Shown here one piece after another: positions 36,255-46,200 of a DNA stretch of 64,000 nucleotides (positions are counted from its first letter, which is position 1; the number at the start of each line of letters is the position of its first letter). The position numbers and the translations under genes are program-made. Source of the DNA: Streptomyces curacoi (GTDB taxonomy: Bacteria > Actinomycetota > Actinomycetes > Streptomycetales > Streptomycetaceae); contig NZ_KQ947984.1 of NCBI RefSeq assembly GCF_001513975.1, forward strand, positions 372,001 to 436,000. The letters run 5' to 3'. The notes under the pieces are model-generated. The model was not told where the DNA came from. It made no database searches and was given only the letters and a program-made list of their open reading frames with translations.

Positions 36255-36995
36255 TCAGTGGCCGCGCTCGGCGCCGCCGTTGACCTGGATGATCTGCGAG
36301 GTGATGTGCCCGGCGGCGTGCGACGCAAGCCAGTGCAGGGTCGCGGCCACGTCGCCGGGCGTGGCGGCACGTCCGGTCGAGGTCTCCGCGATGAGCCGCC
36401 GGCGCCGCTCCTCGTCCATCGTGTCGCCGAAGAAGTCGGTGTCCTCGACGTACCCGGGCGCGACCACGTTCACGGTGATCCCGCGCGGCCCCAGCTGCCG
36501 GGCCAGATCATGGGCGTACGGATGCAGGGCCGCCTTGGACCCCGCGTACGCCCCGCTGCCGGACCCCCGGAAGGCGGCGATGGAGCTGAGGAACAGCACC
36601 CGCCCGCCGGGGTCGGCGAGCCGGTCCTTCAGCGCCTCGGTGAGCAGGGCCGCGGTCAGGGTGTTGAGCCCGAAGTTGAGGGTCCAGTTGTGCAGGACGA
36701 CGTCGAGCGGCTCGTCGCTGTCCACCTCGGGCTCCAGATAGCCGGCGCCTCCGGCACTGTGGATCAGTACGTCCACGGTGCCGAGCTCCGCTGCCACGAA
36801 CCGCTCCACACCGCGCACGCCGCGCGGTCTGCTCAGGTCCGCCGCGTAGGTGAGCGCTCGGGGCACGCCGGCCTGCTCCAGCACCTCGGCGCGCCGCCCG
36901 AGCAGCAGCACCTGATCCCCGTCCGCCGCGAACAGCTGCGCCGCCGCGAGCCCGATTCCCGTACCTCCACCACTGATGACCACGTTGCGAGCCAT
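36255..36995 (-). CDS. Short-chain dehydrogenase/reductase
   Basis: 246 aa classical SDR. The nucleotide-binding motif is SGGGTGIGLAAA (TGxxxGIG, residues 8-19), the NNAG-equivalent is HSAGGAG, and the catalytic triad is in FLSSIAAF (Ser) and YAGSKAAL (Tyr, Lys). The C-terminus HITSQIIQVNGGAE is typical. NAD(P) preference and substrate are unknown. It is convergent with mscS, 15 bp apart, and followed 38 bp away by the antiporter gene on the same strand. Confidence 0.9.
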   Translation of the reverse strand: MARNVVISGGGTGIGLAAAQLFAADGDQVLLLGRRAEVLEQAGVPRALTYAADLSRPRGVRGVERFVAAELGTVDVLIHSAGGAGYLEPEVDSDEPLDVVLHNWTLNFGLNTLTAALLTEALKDRLADPGGRVLFLSSIAAFRGSGSGAYAGSKAALHPYAHDLARQLGPRGITVNVVAPGYVEDTDFFGDTMDEERRRRLIAETSTGRAATPGDVAATLHWLASHAAGHITSQIIQVNGGAERGH

Positions 36996-37033
36996 GATCA
37001 GATCGTACGAAAAGACAGCGTGCCGCGCCGAGC

Positions 37034-38647
37034 TCAGCGGAGGCTGCGCACGTCAAGGTGTCGCAAAACCCGGTCCACCACCTCGGGGTCCGCGCCCGGC
37101 TCACTGCGCGCCGCCAACACCTCGTGCCGGGCCGCGCTCAGCATCTCGCCCTGGATCCGCCGCACCCGCTTCAGCCGCCGCACCCGCTGCTGATGTGCCT
37201 CCCGGCGCTCCTCCTCGGCCATCTCCGGGCTGATCCGCACCCCGATCTCGAACGCCCGCCGCAGCATCTGCTCGGACAGCTCCTCCGGCAGCTCCTCGAC
37301 CGACTCGATCTCCTTCAGCCGCCGCTTCGCCGCCTTCGCCGCCCGCACCGCCAGCTCCTTCTCGAACTTCTTCTCCCGCTCGCTGTCGGCGCGCACCCCG
37401 AGCCGTCTCACCAGCCACGGCAAGCTCAGCCCCTGCACCACCAGCGTCGCCATGATCACCCCGAACGCGATGAACACGATCTCGTCCCGGTCGGGGAAGG
37501 CGGCGCCCGAGTCCGTCTTCAGCGGAATGGCCAGCGCCAGGGCCACCGAGGCGACGCCGCGCATCCCGGACCACCACATCACCACCGTCTCGCGCCAGCT
37601 CATCGGGATCTCCTCGTAGTCCCGCCTGGCGTGCATCCGCTTGGCCAGCCAGGTGGCCGGCAGCAGCCACAGCAGCCGCACCAGTACGACGACGCCGACC
37701 ACCGCGGCCGCCCACGCGAGCATCTCGCCCCACCGCCCGGACGCGGTGCGCACGGCGTTGTGCAGTTCGAGCCCGATCAGCCCGAACGCGACACCGGTGA
37801 CCAGCGTGTCGACGATGTCCCAGAAGGTGTGGCCGGCGAGCCGTGTCATCACGTCGTCGGGGTCGGTGGCGTACTCGGCGAGGAACAGGGCCGTGACGAG
37901 CACGGACAGCACTCCGGAGCCGTGGAGCTCCTCGGCCAGCACGTAGGAGGCGTACGGCACGAGCAGGGTCAGTCCGATCTGCAGGGTCGCGTCGCCCAGG
38001 ATGTCCATCAGCTTGTTGGCACCCCATCCCAGGGCGAGCCCGACGGCCAGCGCGACCACGGCGGACAGCAGCAGATCGAGTCCGGCTCCCCACGGCGAGA
38101 AGGTGCCGCTCACGGCGGCCGCGATCGCCACGTGGTACAGCACGATGGCCGTCACGTCGTTGAAGAGCCCCTCGCCCTCCAGGATGGACACCAGCCGCCG
38201 CGGCAGCCCGAGTTGCCCGGCAACGGCGGTCGCCGCGACCGGATCGGGCGGCGCGACGAGCGCGCCCAGCGCCACCGCGGCGGCGAGCGGCAGCCCCGGC
38301 ACGATCGCGTGGGCGACCGCGGCCACGCACACCGTCGTGACGAACACCAGCGCCACGGCCAGCAGAAGGATGGGCCGCAGGTTCGCCGCGAACTGCCGCC
38401 ACGACGTCCGCCGTACGGCGGCGTACAGCAAGGGCGGCAACAGCAGCGGCAGGATGAGGTCCGGCGGAATGTCGACGTTCGGCACGAAGTCGAGCAACGC
38501 GAGGACGATCCCGAGCAGCGTCATCAGCACCGGCGCCGGCAACCCGAGCCGGTCCCCCACCGGGACACTCACCACGGCCCCGAGCAACAGCACGAACAGC
38601 AGGGCCAACTGATCCACGGTCAGCGCTCCGGTGAGATCGGCGTCCAC
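37034..38647 (-). CDS. NhaP-type Na+/H+ antiporter (CPA1 family)
   Basis: 537 aa with about 12 transmembrane helices in residues 10-420. The ion-binding ND-type motif GEGLFNDVTAIVLYHVA (about residue 160) and ALVAPPDPVAATAVAG are diagnostic for CPA1. RGVASVALALAIPL follows in the C-terminal membrane half. Residues ~430-537 form a charged cytoplasmic tail (EREKKFEKELAVRAAKAAKR). It exchanges cytoplasmic Na+ for H+. GTG 38647 is the start. Confidence 0.92.
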   Translation of the reverse strand: MDADLTGALTVDQLALLFVLLLGAVVSVPVGDRLGLPAPVLMTLLGIVLALLDFVPNVDIPPDLILPLLLPPLLYAAVRRTSWRQFAANLRPILLLAVALVFVTTVCVAAVAHAIVPGLPLAAAVALGALVAPPDPVAATAVAGQLGLPRRLVSILEGEGLFNDVTAIVLYHVAIAAAVSGTFSPWGAGLDLLLSAVVALAVGLALGWGANKLMDILGDATLQIGLTLLVPYASYVLAEELHGSGVLSVLVTALFLAEYATDPDDVMTRLAGHTFWDIVDTLVTGVAFGLIGLELHNAVRTASGRWGEMLAWAAAVVGVVVLVRLLWLLPATWLAKRMHARRDYEEIPMSWRETVVMWWSGMRGVASVALALAIPLKTDSGAAFPDRDEIVFIAFGVIMATLVVQGLSLPWLVRRLGVRADSEREKKFEKELAVRAAKAAKRRLKEIESVEELPEELSEQMLRRAFEIGVRISPEMAEEERREAHQQRVRRLKRVRRIQGEMLSAARHEVLAARSEPGADPEVVDRVLRHLDVRSLR

Positions 38648-38705
38648 AGGGCAGACCTCAAGCCTGCCACGACACCTGTCTCACCAGCCCCCGCGGCCCC
38701 CTCGG

Positions 38706-39176
38706 CTACAGAGCGCGCCGCATTGCCCGGTGCGGCATCCCCGCGTCGGGGAACTCCGGCCCGTACGCCACGTAGCCCAGTCGCTCGTAGAAGCCCAGCG
38801 CGTGCGTCTGCGCGTGCAGGTCCACGGCCGCGAGCCCACGCGCGCGTGCCGCCTCCTCGATGGCCCGCACCAGCGCCGCCCCGACGCCGAGCCCGCGCGC
38901 CGTCCGGGTCACGGCGAGCCGCCCCAGCGATCCCACCGACGGATCACCGCCGGCCTTCGCCGCGGCCGCCTCTCCGTACAGCAGCCGCCCGGTCCCGAGC
39001 GGCACGCCGTCCTCCCGGGCCGCCAGCACATGCACGGCACCGGCGTCGTAGGCGTCGTACTCGATCTCCTGCGGGACGCCCTGCTCGACGACGAAGACCT
39101 CCTTGCGCACCGCGAAGCACGCCTCACGGTCGGCAGGGTCCTCGGCGACGCGCACGGCATACGCCGGGGAGCTCAT
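38706..39176 (-). CDS. GNAT-family N-acetyltransferase
   Basis: 156 aa. The acetyl-CoA-binding motif A is [20 protein letters not shown], with [13 protein letters not shown] as motif B. It resembles the ElaA/YjcF-like group; the substrate is unknown. The start ATG 39176 overlaps the rluD stop (ATGA), so rluD-GNAT are translationally coupled. Earlier in-frame starts lie inside rluD and are rejected. Confidence 0.88.
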   Translation of the reverse strand: MSSPAYAVRVAEDPADREACFAVRKEVFVVEQGVPQEIEYDAYDAGAVHVLAAREDGVPLGTGRLLYGEAAAAKAGGDPSVGSLGRLAVTRTARGLGVGAALVRAIEEAARARGLAAVDLHAQTHALGFYERLGYVAYGPEFPDAGMPHRAMRRAL

Positions 39177-40117
39177 GCCCAGGTCTCCTCGCGGACCTGG
39201 TCCAGGGCCTTCTGCAGGTCGGCCGGGTAGTCGCTCTCGAACTCCACCCACTGCCCGTCCCCCGGGTGCTCGAAGCCGAGCCGTACGGCGTGCAGCCACT
39301 GGCGGGTCAGATGCAGCCGCTTGGCGAGCGTCGGGTCGGCGCCGTACGTCAGGTCGCCGACGCAGGGGTGCCGGTGGGCGGCCATGTGGACGCGGATCTG
39401 GTGGGTGCGGCCGGTCTCCAGCTTCACATCGAGCAGCGAGGCCGCGCGGAACGCCTCGATGAGGTCGTAGTGCGTGACGGACGGCTTGCCCTCGGCGGTG
39501 ACCGCCCACTTGTAGTCGTGGTTGGGGTGGCGGCCGATGGGCGCGTCGATGGTGCCGCTGGTCGGGTCGGGGTGGCCCTGGACGAGGGTGTGGTACCGCT
39601 TGTCGACCGTGCGCTCCTTGAACTGGCGCTTGAGCGACGTGTACGCGTACTCGGACTTGGCGACGACCATCAGCCCGGACGTGCCCACGTCGAGCCGGTG
39701 CACGATGCCCTGGCGCTCGGCGGCGCCGGACGTCGAGATCCGGTAGCCGGCCGCGGCCAGCCCGCCGATGACCGTCGGTCCGCTCCAGCCCGGCGACGGA
39801 TGCGCGGCGACGCCGACGGGCTTGACGATCACGACCACGTCATCGTCGTCGTGCACGATCTCCATGCCCTCGACCGGCTCGGCGACGACCTGCACCGGCG
39901 CGGGCGCCTGCGGCATCTCCACCTCAAGCCAGGCGCCGCCGTGCACGCGCTCCGACTTGCCGACCACCGACCCGTCGACCGTGACCTTCCCCGCGGCGGC
40001 GAGCTCGGCCGCCTTGGTCCGGGAGAAGCCGAACATGCGGGAGATGGCGGCGTCTACGCGCTCGCCCTCCAGGCCGTCGGGCACGGGCAGGGTACGGATC
40101 TCGGGAATCGTGCTCAC
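39173..40117 (-). CDS. rluD: 23S rRNA pseudouridine synthase, RluD type
   Basis: 314 aa. An N-terminal S4 RNA-binding domain (residues 16-75, [20 protein letters not shown]) precedes a RluA-family catalytic domain with [12 protein letters not shown] (catalytic Asp143) and [14 protein letters not shown]. It converts uridines in 23S rRNA to pseudouridine. ATG 40117 begins [15 protein letters not shown]. It is coupled to the downstream GNAT gene and lies 87 bp after lspA on the same strand, the usual lspA-rluD order. Confidence 0.93.
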   Translation of the reverse strand: MSTIPEIRTLPVPDGLEGERVDAAISRMFGFSRTKAAELAAAGKVTVDGSVVGKSERVHGGAWLEVEMPQAPAPVQVVAEPVEGMEIVHDDDDVVVIVKPVGVAAHPSPGWSGPTVIGGLAAAGYRISTSGAAERQGIVHRLDVGTSGLMVVAKSEYAYTSLKRQFKERTVDKRYHTLVQGHPDPTSGTIDAPIGRHPNHDYKWAVTAEGKPSVTHYDLIEAFRAASLLDVKLETGRTHQIRVHMAAHRHPCVGDLTYGADPTLAKRLHLTRQWLHAVRLGFEHPGDGQWVEFESDYPADLQKALDQVREETWA

Positions 40118-40204
40118 CCGTCGAGTATGCCGGACGGGGCCGACAGCCCCGTACCGAGCCTGTGGACAACCCTCGCGGACGCCTCGCAGGCCCCTCGCGG
40201 GGTC

Positions 40205-40801
40205 TCAGTCCTTGTGGACGGTCCCGTCGGGGTCCAGCCCCTTGAACGACAGCAGCACGATCAGGATGCCGCCGCACACGATCGCCGAGTCGGCGAGGTT
40301 GAACACCGCGAAGTGCTTGGGCGCGATGAAGTCCACGACCGCGCCCTCAAAGACGCCCGGCGAGCGGAAGATCCGGTCGGTGAGGTTGCCGAGCGCACCG
40401 CCGAGCAGCAGACCGAGCGCGATCGCCCAGGGCAGGCTGTAGAGCTTGCGGGCGAGCCGGGCGATCACCACGATCACGGCCGCCGCGATCACCGTGAAGA
40501 TCACGGTGAAGGCCTCGCCGAAGCCGAAGGCCGCGCCCGCGTTGCGGATCGCCTCGAACTTCAGCCAGTCCCCGATGATCTCGATCGGCGGGTGGTGCTC
40601 CAGCTTGGCGACCACGATCATCTTGCTGACCAGGTCGAGTACGTACGCGAAGGCGGCGACCCCGAACAGCACGGCGATACGGCGCCTGCCCCGGGGCCGC
40701 TCGGACCCGGCGTCCGTCGCCTTCTCGTCGGACTGCTCCGGCTCCGCTCCCGCCGCCTCTGGGGTATCCGGCGTACCGATGATGCGCTCCGCCTCTGCCA
40801 C
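40205..40801 (-). CDS. lspA: Prolipoprotein signal peptidase
   Basis: 198 aa inner-membrane aspartyl protease (type II signal peptidase) with four helices near residues 42-62, 98-117, 125-140 and 168-187. The catalytic Asp142 lies in GNLTDRIFR and Asp171 in [14 protein letters not shown] is the third conserved block. A ~40-residue hydrophilic N-terminus (Glu/Ala rich) is longer than in E. coli LspA. It cleaves lipoprotein signal peptides after lipidation. It lies 73 bp downstream of the DksA-like gene. Confidence 0.95.
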   Translation of the reverse strand: MAEAERIIGTPDTPEAAGAEPEQSDEKATDAGSERPRGRRRIAVLFGVAAFAYVLDLVSKMIVVAKLEHHPPIEIIGDWLKFEAIRNAGAAFGFGEAFTVIFTVIAAAVIVVIARLARKLYSLPWAIALGLLLGGALGNLTDRIFRSPGVFEGAVVDFIAPKHFAVFNLADSAIVCGGILIVLLSFKGLDPDGTVHKD

Positions 40802-40874
40802 GTGAGTCCCTCGACCTAGATACCTGACTGAGGACGAGAGTACGGCACGTCCATCGGCAGCCGGGTACCGGTCA

Positions 40875-42620
40875 TCACCGCCGTTCCTGCTTCTGCTTGC
40901 ACTCGACGCACAGGGTCGCGCGCGGGAAGGCCTGCATCCGCGCCTTGCCGATCGGGTTGCCGCAGTTCTCGCACAGGCCGTACGTGCCCGCGTCCAGCCG
41001 CTCCAGGGCGCGCTCGGTCTGGGTGAGCATCTCGCGCGCGTTGGCGGCGAGCGCCAGTTCGTGCTCGCGCGTGATGTTCTTGGCGCCGGTGTCCGCCTGG
41101 TCGTCGCCGGCGCCGTCCCCGGAGTCCCGCATCAGGCCGACGAGGGACTGCTCGGACGACGCGATCTCGTCCCGCAGCCGCATCGCCTCGTCCAGCAGCT
41201 CGGTCCGTGCCTCCTCGACCTCCTCCAGGGTCCAGGGGTCCTCACCGGGGCGCACCGCGAGCTCGCCCGGCTCCACCGCCGCGGCGATGCGTGCCTTGGG
41301 AACGGCGGTCTTGGCCGCCGTGGCCGTGCCAGGAGTCTTCTTCGCAACCACCGTCGTGGCTCCCGTCTGCTCCGCGGCCTGCGCCGCGCCCGCCTTCTTG
41401 GCCCTGCTCTCGGCGACCGCACTCTTCTCGGCCGTCTCCTCCGCGACCCCGCCCTTCCCGGCCGCGCTCTCCATCACAACGCCGCCCTCCGCGACGCCCC
41501 CCTCCACACCGACGCCCTTCCTCTGTGCCGCCTCCTTACGGGCCGCCTCCTTACGGGCCACTGCCTTCTCGGCTGTTTCCTTCCCGGCCGCTGCCTTCGC
41601 CGCCGTTTCCTTCCCGGCCGCTGCTTTCCCGGCCGTTTGCTTCCCCGCCGTTTCCTTCGCGGCCGTTTCCTTCCCCGCCGCTGCCTTCGCGGCCGTTTCC
41701 TTCGCGGCCGTTTCCTTCCCGGCCGTTTCCTTCCCGGCCGTTTCCTTCCCCGCCGCTGCCTTCCCGGCCCCCTCCTTCCGGACGGCTTCCTGCCCGGCCG
41801 CCTCCTTCCCGGCGGCTTCCTTCCCGACGGCCGCTTTCACAGCCGCCTTCTTGCCGGCGCCCGTCTTGGGTGCGGGCCTCTTGGCCACGCCTTCTTCAGC
41901 TGCCGTCGTGGCCGAGGCCGCCTTGGCCGCCGCCTTCTTCGCCGCAGCTTCCTTGACCGCCGCCGCCTTCTTGACCGCCGCCGCTGCCTTTGCCGCGCCC
42001 CCCTTGGCGACCGCCTTCTCGGCAGTCGCCCCTTCGTCCGCTGCTTCCCTGGCCCTCTTGCCCTGGGCGGCACCCTTCCCGGAGCCGGCCTTCTTGACCG
42101 CAGGCTCTCTGGCCGCCGCCTTCCTGGCCGCTACCTTCCGGGCCGCCGCTTCCTTGACCCCAGGCCCTCCGACCCCCGCCTCCCTGACCGCAGGCCCTTT
42201 ACCCGCCGCCTTCCCAGCCGCCAACTCCCTGACCGCCGCTTCCTTGCCCCCAGGCCCTCCGACCCCCGCCTCCCTGACCGCGGGCCCCTTACCCCCCGCC
42301 GTCTTCCTGGCCGCCGCCTCCTTGCCCCCGGGCTCTCCGCCCCCCGCCTTCCCAGCCGCCGCCTTCCTGACCGCGTTCTTCTCGGTGCCGCCCTTCTTCC
42401 CGACCGTCGCCGAGGGCTTCTCCTCAGCCCCTCCCCCGACACCTCCCTGCACCGTCTTCACGGGCTTCCCGCCGCGCGCCCCCGCAGAACCTCCCCGCGC
42501 GTTCTTCTTTCCGCCCACGTCCTTGGCCGCACCGCCGGAGGCACCCGCACCACCGGAGGCACCCGCATGTGTGGACCTGCCCGACGCCGACTGCTGTACG
42601 GCGGTCTCTTTCGCCACCAT
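40875..42620 (-). CDS. DksA/TraR-type zinc-finger protein with a long Lys/Ala repeat tail
   Basis: 581 aa, in two parts. Residues ~455-581 form a DksA/TraR domain: a coiled-coil helix pair ([20 protein letters not shown] onward) and a C4 zinc finger with Cys550, Cys553, Cys571 and Cys574 in CENCGNPIG and LCVEC. This class binds the RNA polymerase secondary channel. Residues 1-450 are low complexity, rich in Lys, Ala and Glu, with tandem pentads of the type GKETA (about 15-20 units) and a duplicated ~30-residue block containing [13 protein letters not shown]. The composition resembles histone H1-like tails, so DNA or RNA binding is possible. Very much longer than E. coli DksA (151 aa). It faces away from ileS. 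Confidence 0.85.
   Translation of the reverse strand: MVAKETAVQQSASGRSTHAGASGGAGASGGAAKDVGGKKNARGGSAGARGGKPVKTVQGGVGGGAEEKPSATVGKKGGTEKNAVRKAAAGKAGGGEPGGKEAAARKTAGGKGPAVREAGVGGPGGKEAAVRELAAGKAAGKGPAVREAGVGGPGVKEAAARKVAARKAAAREPAVKKAGSGKGAAQGKRAREAADEGATAEKAVAKGGAAKAAAAVKKAAAVKEAAAKKAAAKAASATTAAEEGVAKRPAPKTGAGKKAAVKAAVGKEAAGKEAAGQEAVRKEGAGKAAAGKETAGKETAGKETAAKETAAKAAAGKETAAKETAGKQTAGKAAAGKETAAKAAAGKETAEKAVARKEAARKEAAQRKGVGVEGGVAEGGVVMESAAGKGGVAEETAEKSAVAESRAKKAGAAQAAEQTGATTVVAKKTPGTATAAKTAVPKARIAAAVEPGELAVRPGEDPWTLEEVEEARTELLDEAMRLRDEIASSEQSLVGLMRDSGDGAGDDQADTGAKNITREHELALAANAREMLTQTERALERLDAGTYGLCENCGNPIGKARMQAFPRATLCVECKQKQERR
41528..41790. repeat. 15-bp (pentad-coding) tandem repeat within the DksA-like gene
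   Basis: About 17 imperfect 15-bp units, plus-strand consensus GCCGTTTCCTTCCCG, encode the pentads [15 protein letters not shown] on the minus strand. The frame is preserved throughout. A separate ~90-bp duplicated block lies at about 42146-42300. Confidence 0.85.
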
Positions 42621-42848
42621 GCCGCGGCCCCTTCACATATTGTGATCTTGCTCGCGAATCGTGCTGGGACGATAAATCGACTTGAGTCCCGCGGCAACGG
42701 GGCACACCGCCCGATTCGCCCGCCTCGCGCATGCCGCGCGGCGGACCTGCATCCGTTGTGCCCAGCTCCCCGCGGGGTATGCCGCCGAGCCGGACGTCCC
42801 AGAATCCGAACACACGTACCGCGCCATTCAGGTCATCGCGGCCCGAAC

Positions 42849-42871
42849 CCGGCCCCCGCCCCGGGGGCCGG
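42849..42871. repeat. Inverted repeat in the dksA-ileS intergenic region
   Basis: A 10-bp stem (42849-42858 with 42862-42871) with a 3-base loop. It sits about 50 bp upstream of the ileS leader. The span 42621-42921 holds no convincing coding sequence; short reading frames there overlap the ileS leader or lack RBS and are ignored. Promoters for both divergent genes must lie here; TACACT at 42904-42909 is a possible -10 for ileS. Confidence 0.5.
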
Positions 42872-42921
42872 AAAACCGGTCGGCCGCTGTCCCCGCGGCG
42901 CCGTACACTGGGCGGAGCGAA

Positions 42922-43211
42922 AAGCGTGGATGGGGACGAGTAGCGGCGTACGCAGCCCACAGCGACCCGGGGACGGTGGAAGCCCGGGGGCGAGCGCGAC
43001 GTGAAGATCACCCCGGAGCCGTCGGAAGAACACCGCAGCCATGGGCAGCGGCCAGTAGAACCGGCATCGCGACCCCAATGAGGGGGCTCACCGACGCACA
43101 CCCAGTGTCGGGGGGCCAAGGAGGGTGGTACCGCGGGAGCGCGCCGAAACCGGCGTAAGGAATGACACGGCTCTCGTCCCTCCGGACGGAAGGCAGCAAG
43201 TCCGCCGGAGG
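42922..43211 (+). ncRNA. Translational T-box riboswitch controlling ileS
   Basis: The T-box signature AGGGTGGTACCGCGG is at 43122-43136; its TGGT would pair with the acceptor end of uncharged tRNA-Ile. Stem I begins around 42922, with GATGGGGACGAG as the conserved loop, and the specifier ATC (isoleucine) is at 43007-43009. Downstream, CCTCCGG (43179-43185) can pair with CCGGAGG (43205-43211), which contains the ileS ribosome-binding site; this is the anti-Shine-Dalgarno sequester of the class II translational T-box found in actinobacteria. Under Ile starvation the antisequester forms and translation rises. The 5' end is approximate. Confidence 0.92.
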
Positions 43212-43221
43212 AAGCTCGCTG

Positions 43222-46200
43222 ATGACAACGCCGACGTACCGCCAGGTGCCCGCCCAGGTCGACCTGCCCGCGCTCGAACACGCGGTGCTCGACTTCTGGC
43301 GCGAGCAGAAGATCTTCGCCAAGAGCCTGGAGCAGTCCGAGGGCCGCCCCGAGTGGGTGTTCTACGAGGGCCCGCCCACCGCCAACGGCATGCCCGGCGC
43401 CCACCACATCGAGGCCCGCGTCTTCAAGGACGTCTTCCCCCGCTTCCGCACCATGCGCGGCTACCACGTGGCCCGCAAGGCCGGCTGGGACTGCCACGGC
43501 CTCCCGGTGGAGCTGGCGGTCGAGAAGGAGCTCGGCTTCTCCGGCAAGAAGGACATCGAGGCGTACGGCATCGCCGAGTTCAACGCCAAGTGCCGTGAGT
43601 CCGTGCTGCGCCACACCGACGCGTTCTCCGACCTGACGACCCGCATGGGCTACTGGGTCGACCTCGACGACGCCTACGTCACGATGGAGCCCGAGTACAT
43701 CGAGTCCGTCTGGTGGTCGCTGAAGGAGATCTTCAACAAGGGCCTGCTGGTCCAGGACCACCGCGTCGCCCCCTGGTGCCCGCGCTGCGGCACCGGCCTG
43801 TCCGACCACGAGCTGGCGCAGGGCTACGAGACGGTCGTCGACCCGTCCGTGTACGTCCGTTTCCCGCTCACCTCCGGTCCGCTCGCCGGCGAAGCCGCGC
43901 TCCTGGTGTGGACGACGACGCCCTGGACCCTCGTCTCCAACACGGCCGTGGCCGCGCACCGCGAGGTCACCTACGTCGTCGCGACCGACGGCGAGGAGAA
44001 GCTCGTCGTCGCCGAGCCGCTTCTCGCCAAGGCCCTCGGCGAGGGCTGGGAGACCACCGGCCAGTCCTTCACGGGCGCCGAGATGGAGCGCTGGACGTAT
44101 CAACGTCCGTTCGAGCTCGTGGAGTTCCCGGCGGAAGCCCACTTCGTGGTCAACGCCGAGTACGTCACCACCGAGGACGGTACGGGCCTGGTCCACCAGT
44201 CCCCCGCCTTCGGTGAGGACGACCTCAAGGTCTGCCGCTCGTACGGCCTCCCCGTCGTCAACCCCGTCCGCCCGGACGGCACCTTCGACGAGGACGTCCC
44301 TCTGGTCGGCGGCGTCTTCTTCAAGAAGGCGGACGAAAAGCTCACCGAGGACCTCCAGCAGCGCGGCCTGCTCTTCAAGCACATCCCGTACGAGCACAGC
44401 TACCCGCACTGCTGGCGCTGCCACACCGCGCTCCTCTACTACGCGCAGCCGTCCTGGTACATCCGCACCACGGCGATCAAGGACCGTCTCCTCGAAGAGA
44501 ACGAGAAGACGAACTGGTACCCGGAGACCGTGAAGCACGGCCGCTTCGGCGACTGGCTGCAGAACAACATCGACTGGGCCCTGTCCCGCAACCGCTACTG
44601 GGGCACCCCGCTGCCGATCTGGCGCTGCGAGGACGACCACCTCACCTGCGTCGGCTCCCGCGCCGAGCTCACCGAGCTCACCGGCACCGACCAGTCCGGG
44701 CTCGACCCGCACCGCCCGTACATCGACGACGTCACCTTCGCCTGCCGCCACGACGGCTGCGGCCAGACGGCCACGCGCGTGCCGGAGGTCATCGACGCCT
44801 GGTACGACTCGGGCTCGATGCCGTTCGCGCAGTGGGGCTACCCGTACAAGAACAAGGAGCTGTTCGAGAGCCGGTACCCGGCGCAGTTCATCTCCGAGGC
44901 GATCGACCAGACCCGCGGCTGGTTCTACACGCTGATGGCGGTCGGCACGCTGGTCTTCGACAAGTCGTCGTACGAGAACGTCGTGTGCCTCGGCCACATC
45001 CTCGCCGAGGACGGCCGCAAGATGTCCAAGCACCTGGGCAACATCCTGCAGCCGATCCCGCTGATGGATCAGCACGGCGCGGACGCGGTGCGCTGGTTCA
45101 TGGCGGCTGGCGGCTCCCCGTGGGCGGCCCGCCGTGTCGGCCACGGCACGATCCAGGAGGTCGTCCGCAAGACGCTCCTGACGTACTGGAACACGGTGGC
45201 CTTCCAGGCCCTGTACGCCCGTACGGCGAACTGGGCCCCGTCCGAGGCCGACCCGGCCCCGGCCGACCGCCCGGTCCTGGACCGCTGGCTGCTGTCCGAG
45301 CTGCACGCGCTGGTCGACCAGGTGACCCAGTCCCTGGAGGCGTACGACACCCAGCGCGCCGGCAAGCTGCTCTCGGCGTTCGTCGACGACCTGTCGAACT
45401 GGTACGTCCGCCGCTCGCGTCGCCGCTTCTGGCAGGGCGACAAGGCGGCGCTGCGCACCCTGCACGAGGTCGTCGAGACGGTCACGAAGCTGATGGCCCC
45501 GCTGACCCCGTTCATCACCGAGCGGGTCTGGCAGGACCTGATCGTCCCGGTGGCCCCGGGCGCCCCGGAGTCGGTGCACCTGGCGTCCTGGCCGGAGGCG
45601 GACCTCACCGCCATCGACCCGGAGCTGTCCAGGCAGATGGTCCTGGTCCGCCGGCTGGTCGAGCTGGGCCGCGCCACGCGCGCGGAGTCCGGCGTCAAGA
45701 CGCGCCAGCCGCTGTCCCGGGCGCTGGTGGCGGCCGCGGGCTTCGAGACCCTCGACCCCGAGCTGCACACGCAGATCACCGAGGAGCTGAACGTCTCGTC
45801 GCTGGCGTCCCTGTCCGAGGTCGGCGGCAGCCTGGTCGACACCACCGCCAAGGCCAACTTCCGCGCCCTGGGCAAGCGATTCGGCAAGCGCGTCCAGGAC
45901 GTGGCGAAGGCCATCTCGAACGCGGACGCCGCCGCCCTGTCACTGGCCCTGCGCGAGGGCACGGCGTCGGTGGAGGTCGACGGCGAGACGGTCACGCTCG
46001 CCCCCGACGAGGTGATCATCACGGAGACCCCGCGCGAGGGCTGGTCGGTGGCGTCCGACTCGGGTGCGACGGTCGCCCTGGACCTGGAGATCACGGAGGA
46101 GCTCCGTCGAGCGGGCCTGGCCCGTGACGCGATCCGTCTGATCCAGGAGGCCCGCAAGAACAGCGGCCTGGACGTGGCCGACCGGATCGCTCTGCGCTGG

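Noticed and set aside
37058..40819. A 1253-codon open frame on the plus strand across antiporter, GNAT, rluD and lspA
   Set aside because: It spans four recognisable minus-strand genes and encodes only shadow sequence rich in His, Arg, Pro and Gln.
40897..42645. Open frames on the plus strand opposite the DksA-like gene, rich in Ala/Pro/Phe
   Set aside because: They are complements of the Lys/Ala repeats; the minus-strand frame has a recognisable C4 zinc finger at its end.
42682..43158. Short plus-strand frames in the ileS leader
   Set aside because: They overlap the T-box RNA and have no RBS or homology that I recognise.
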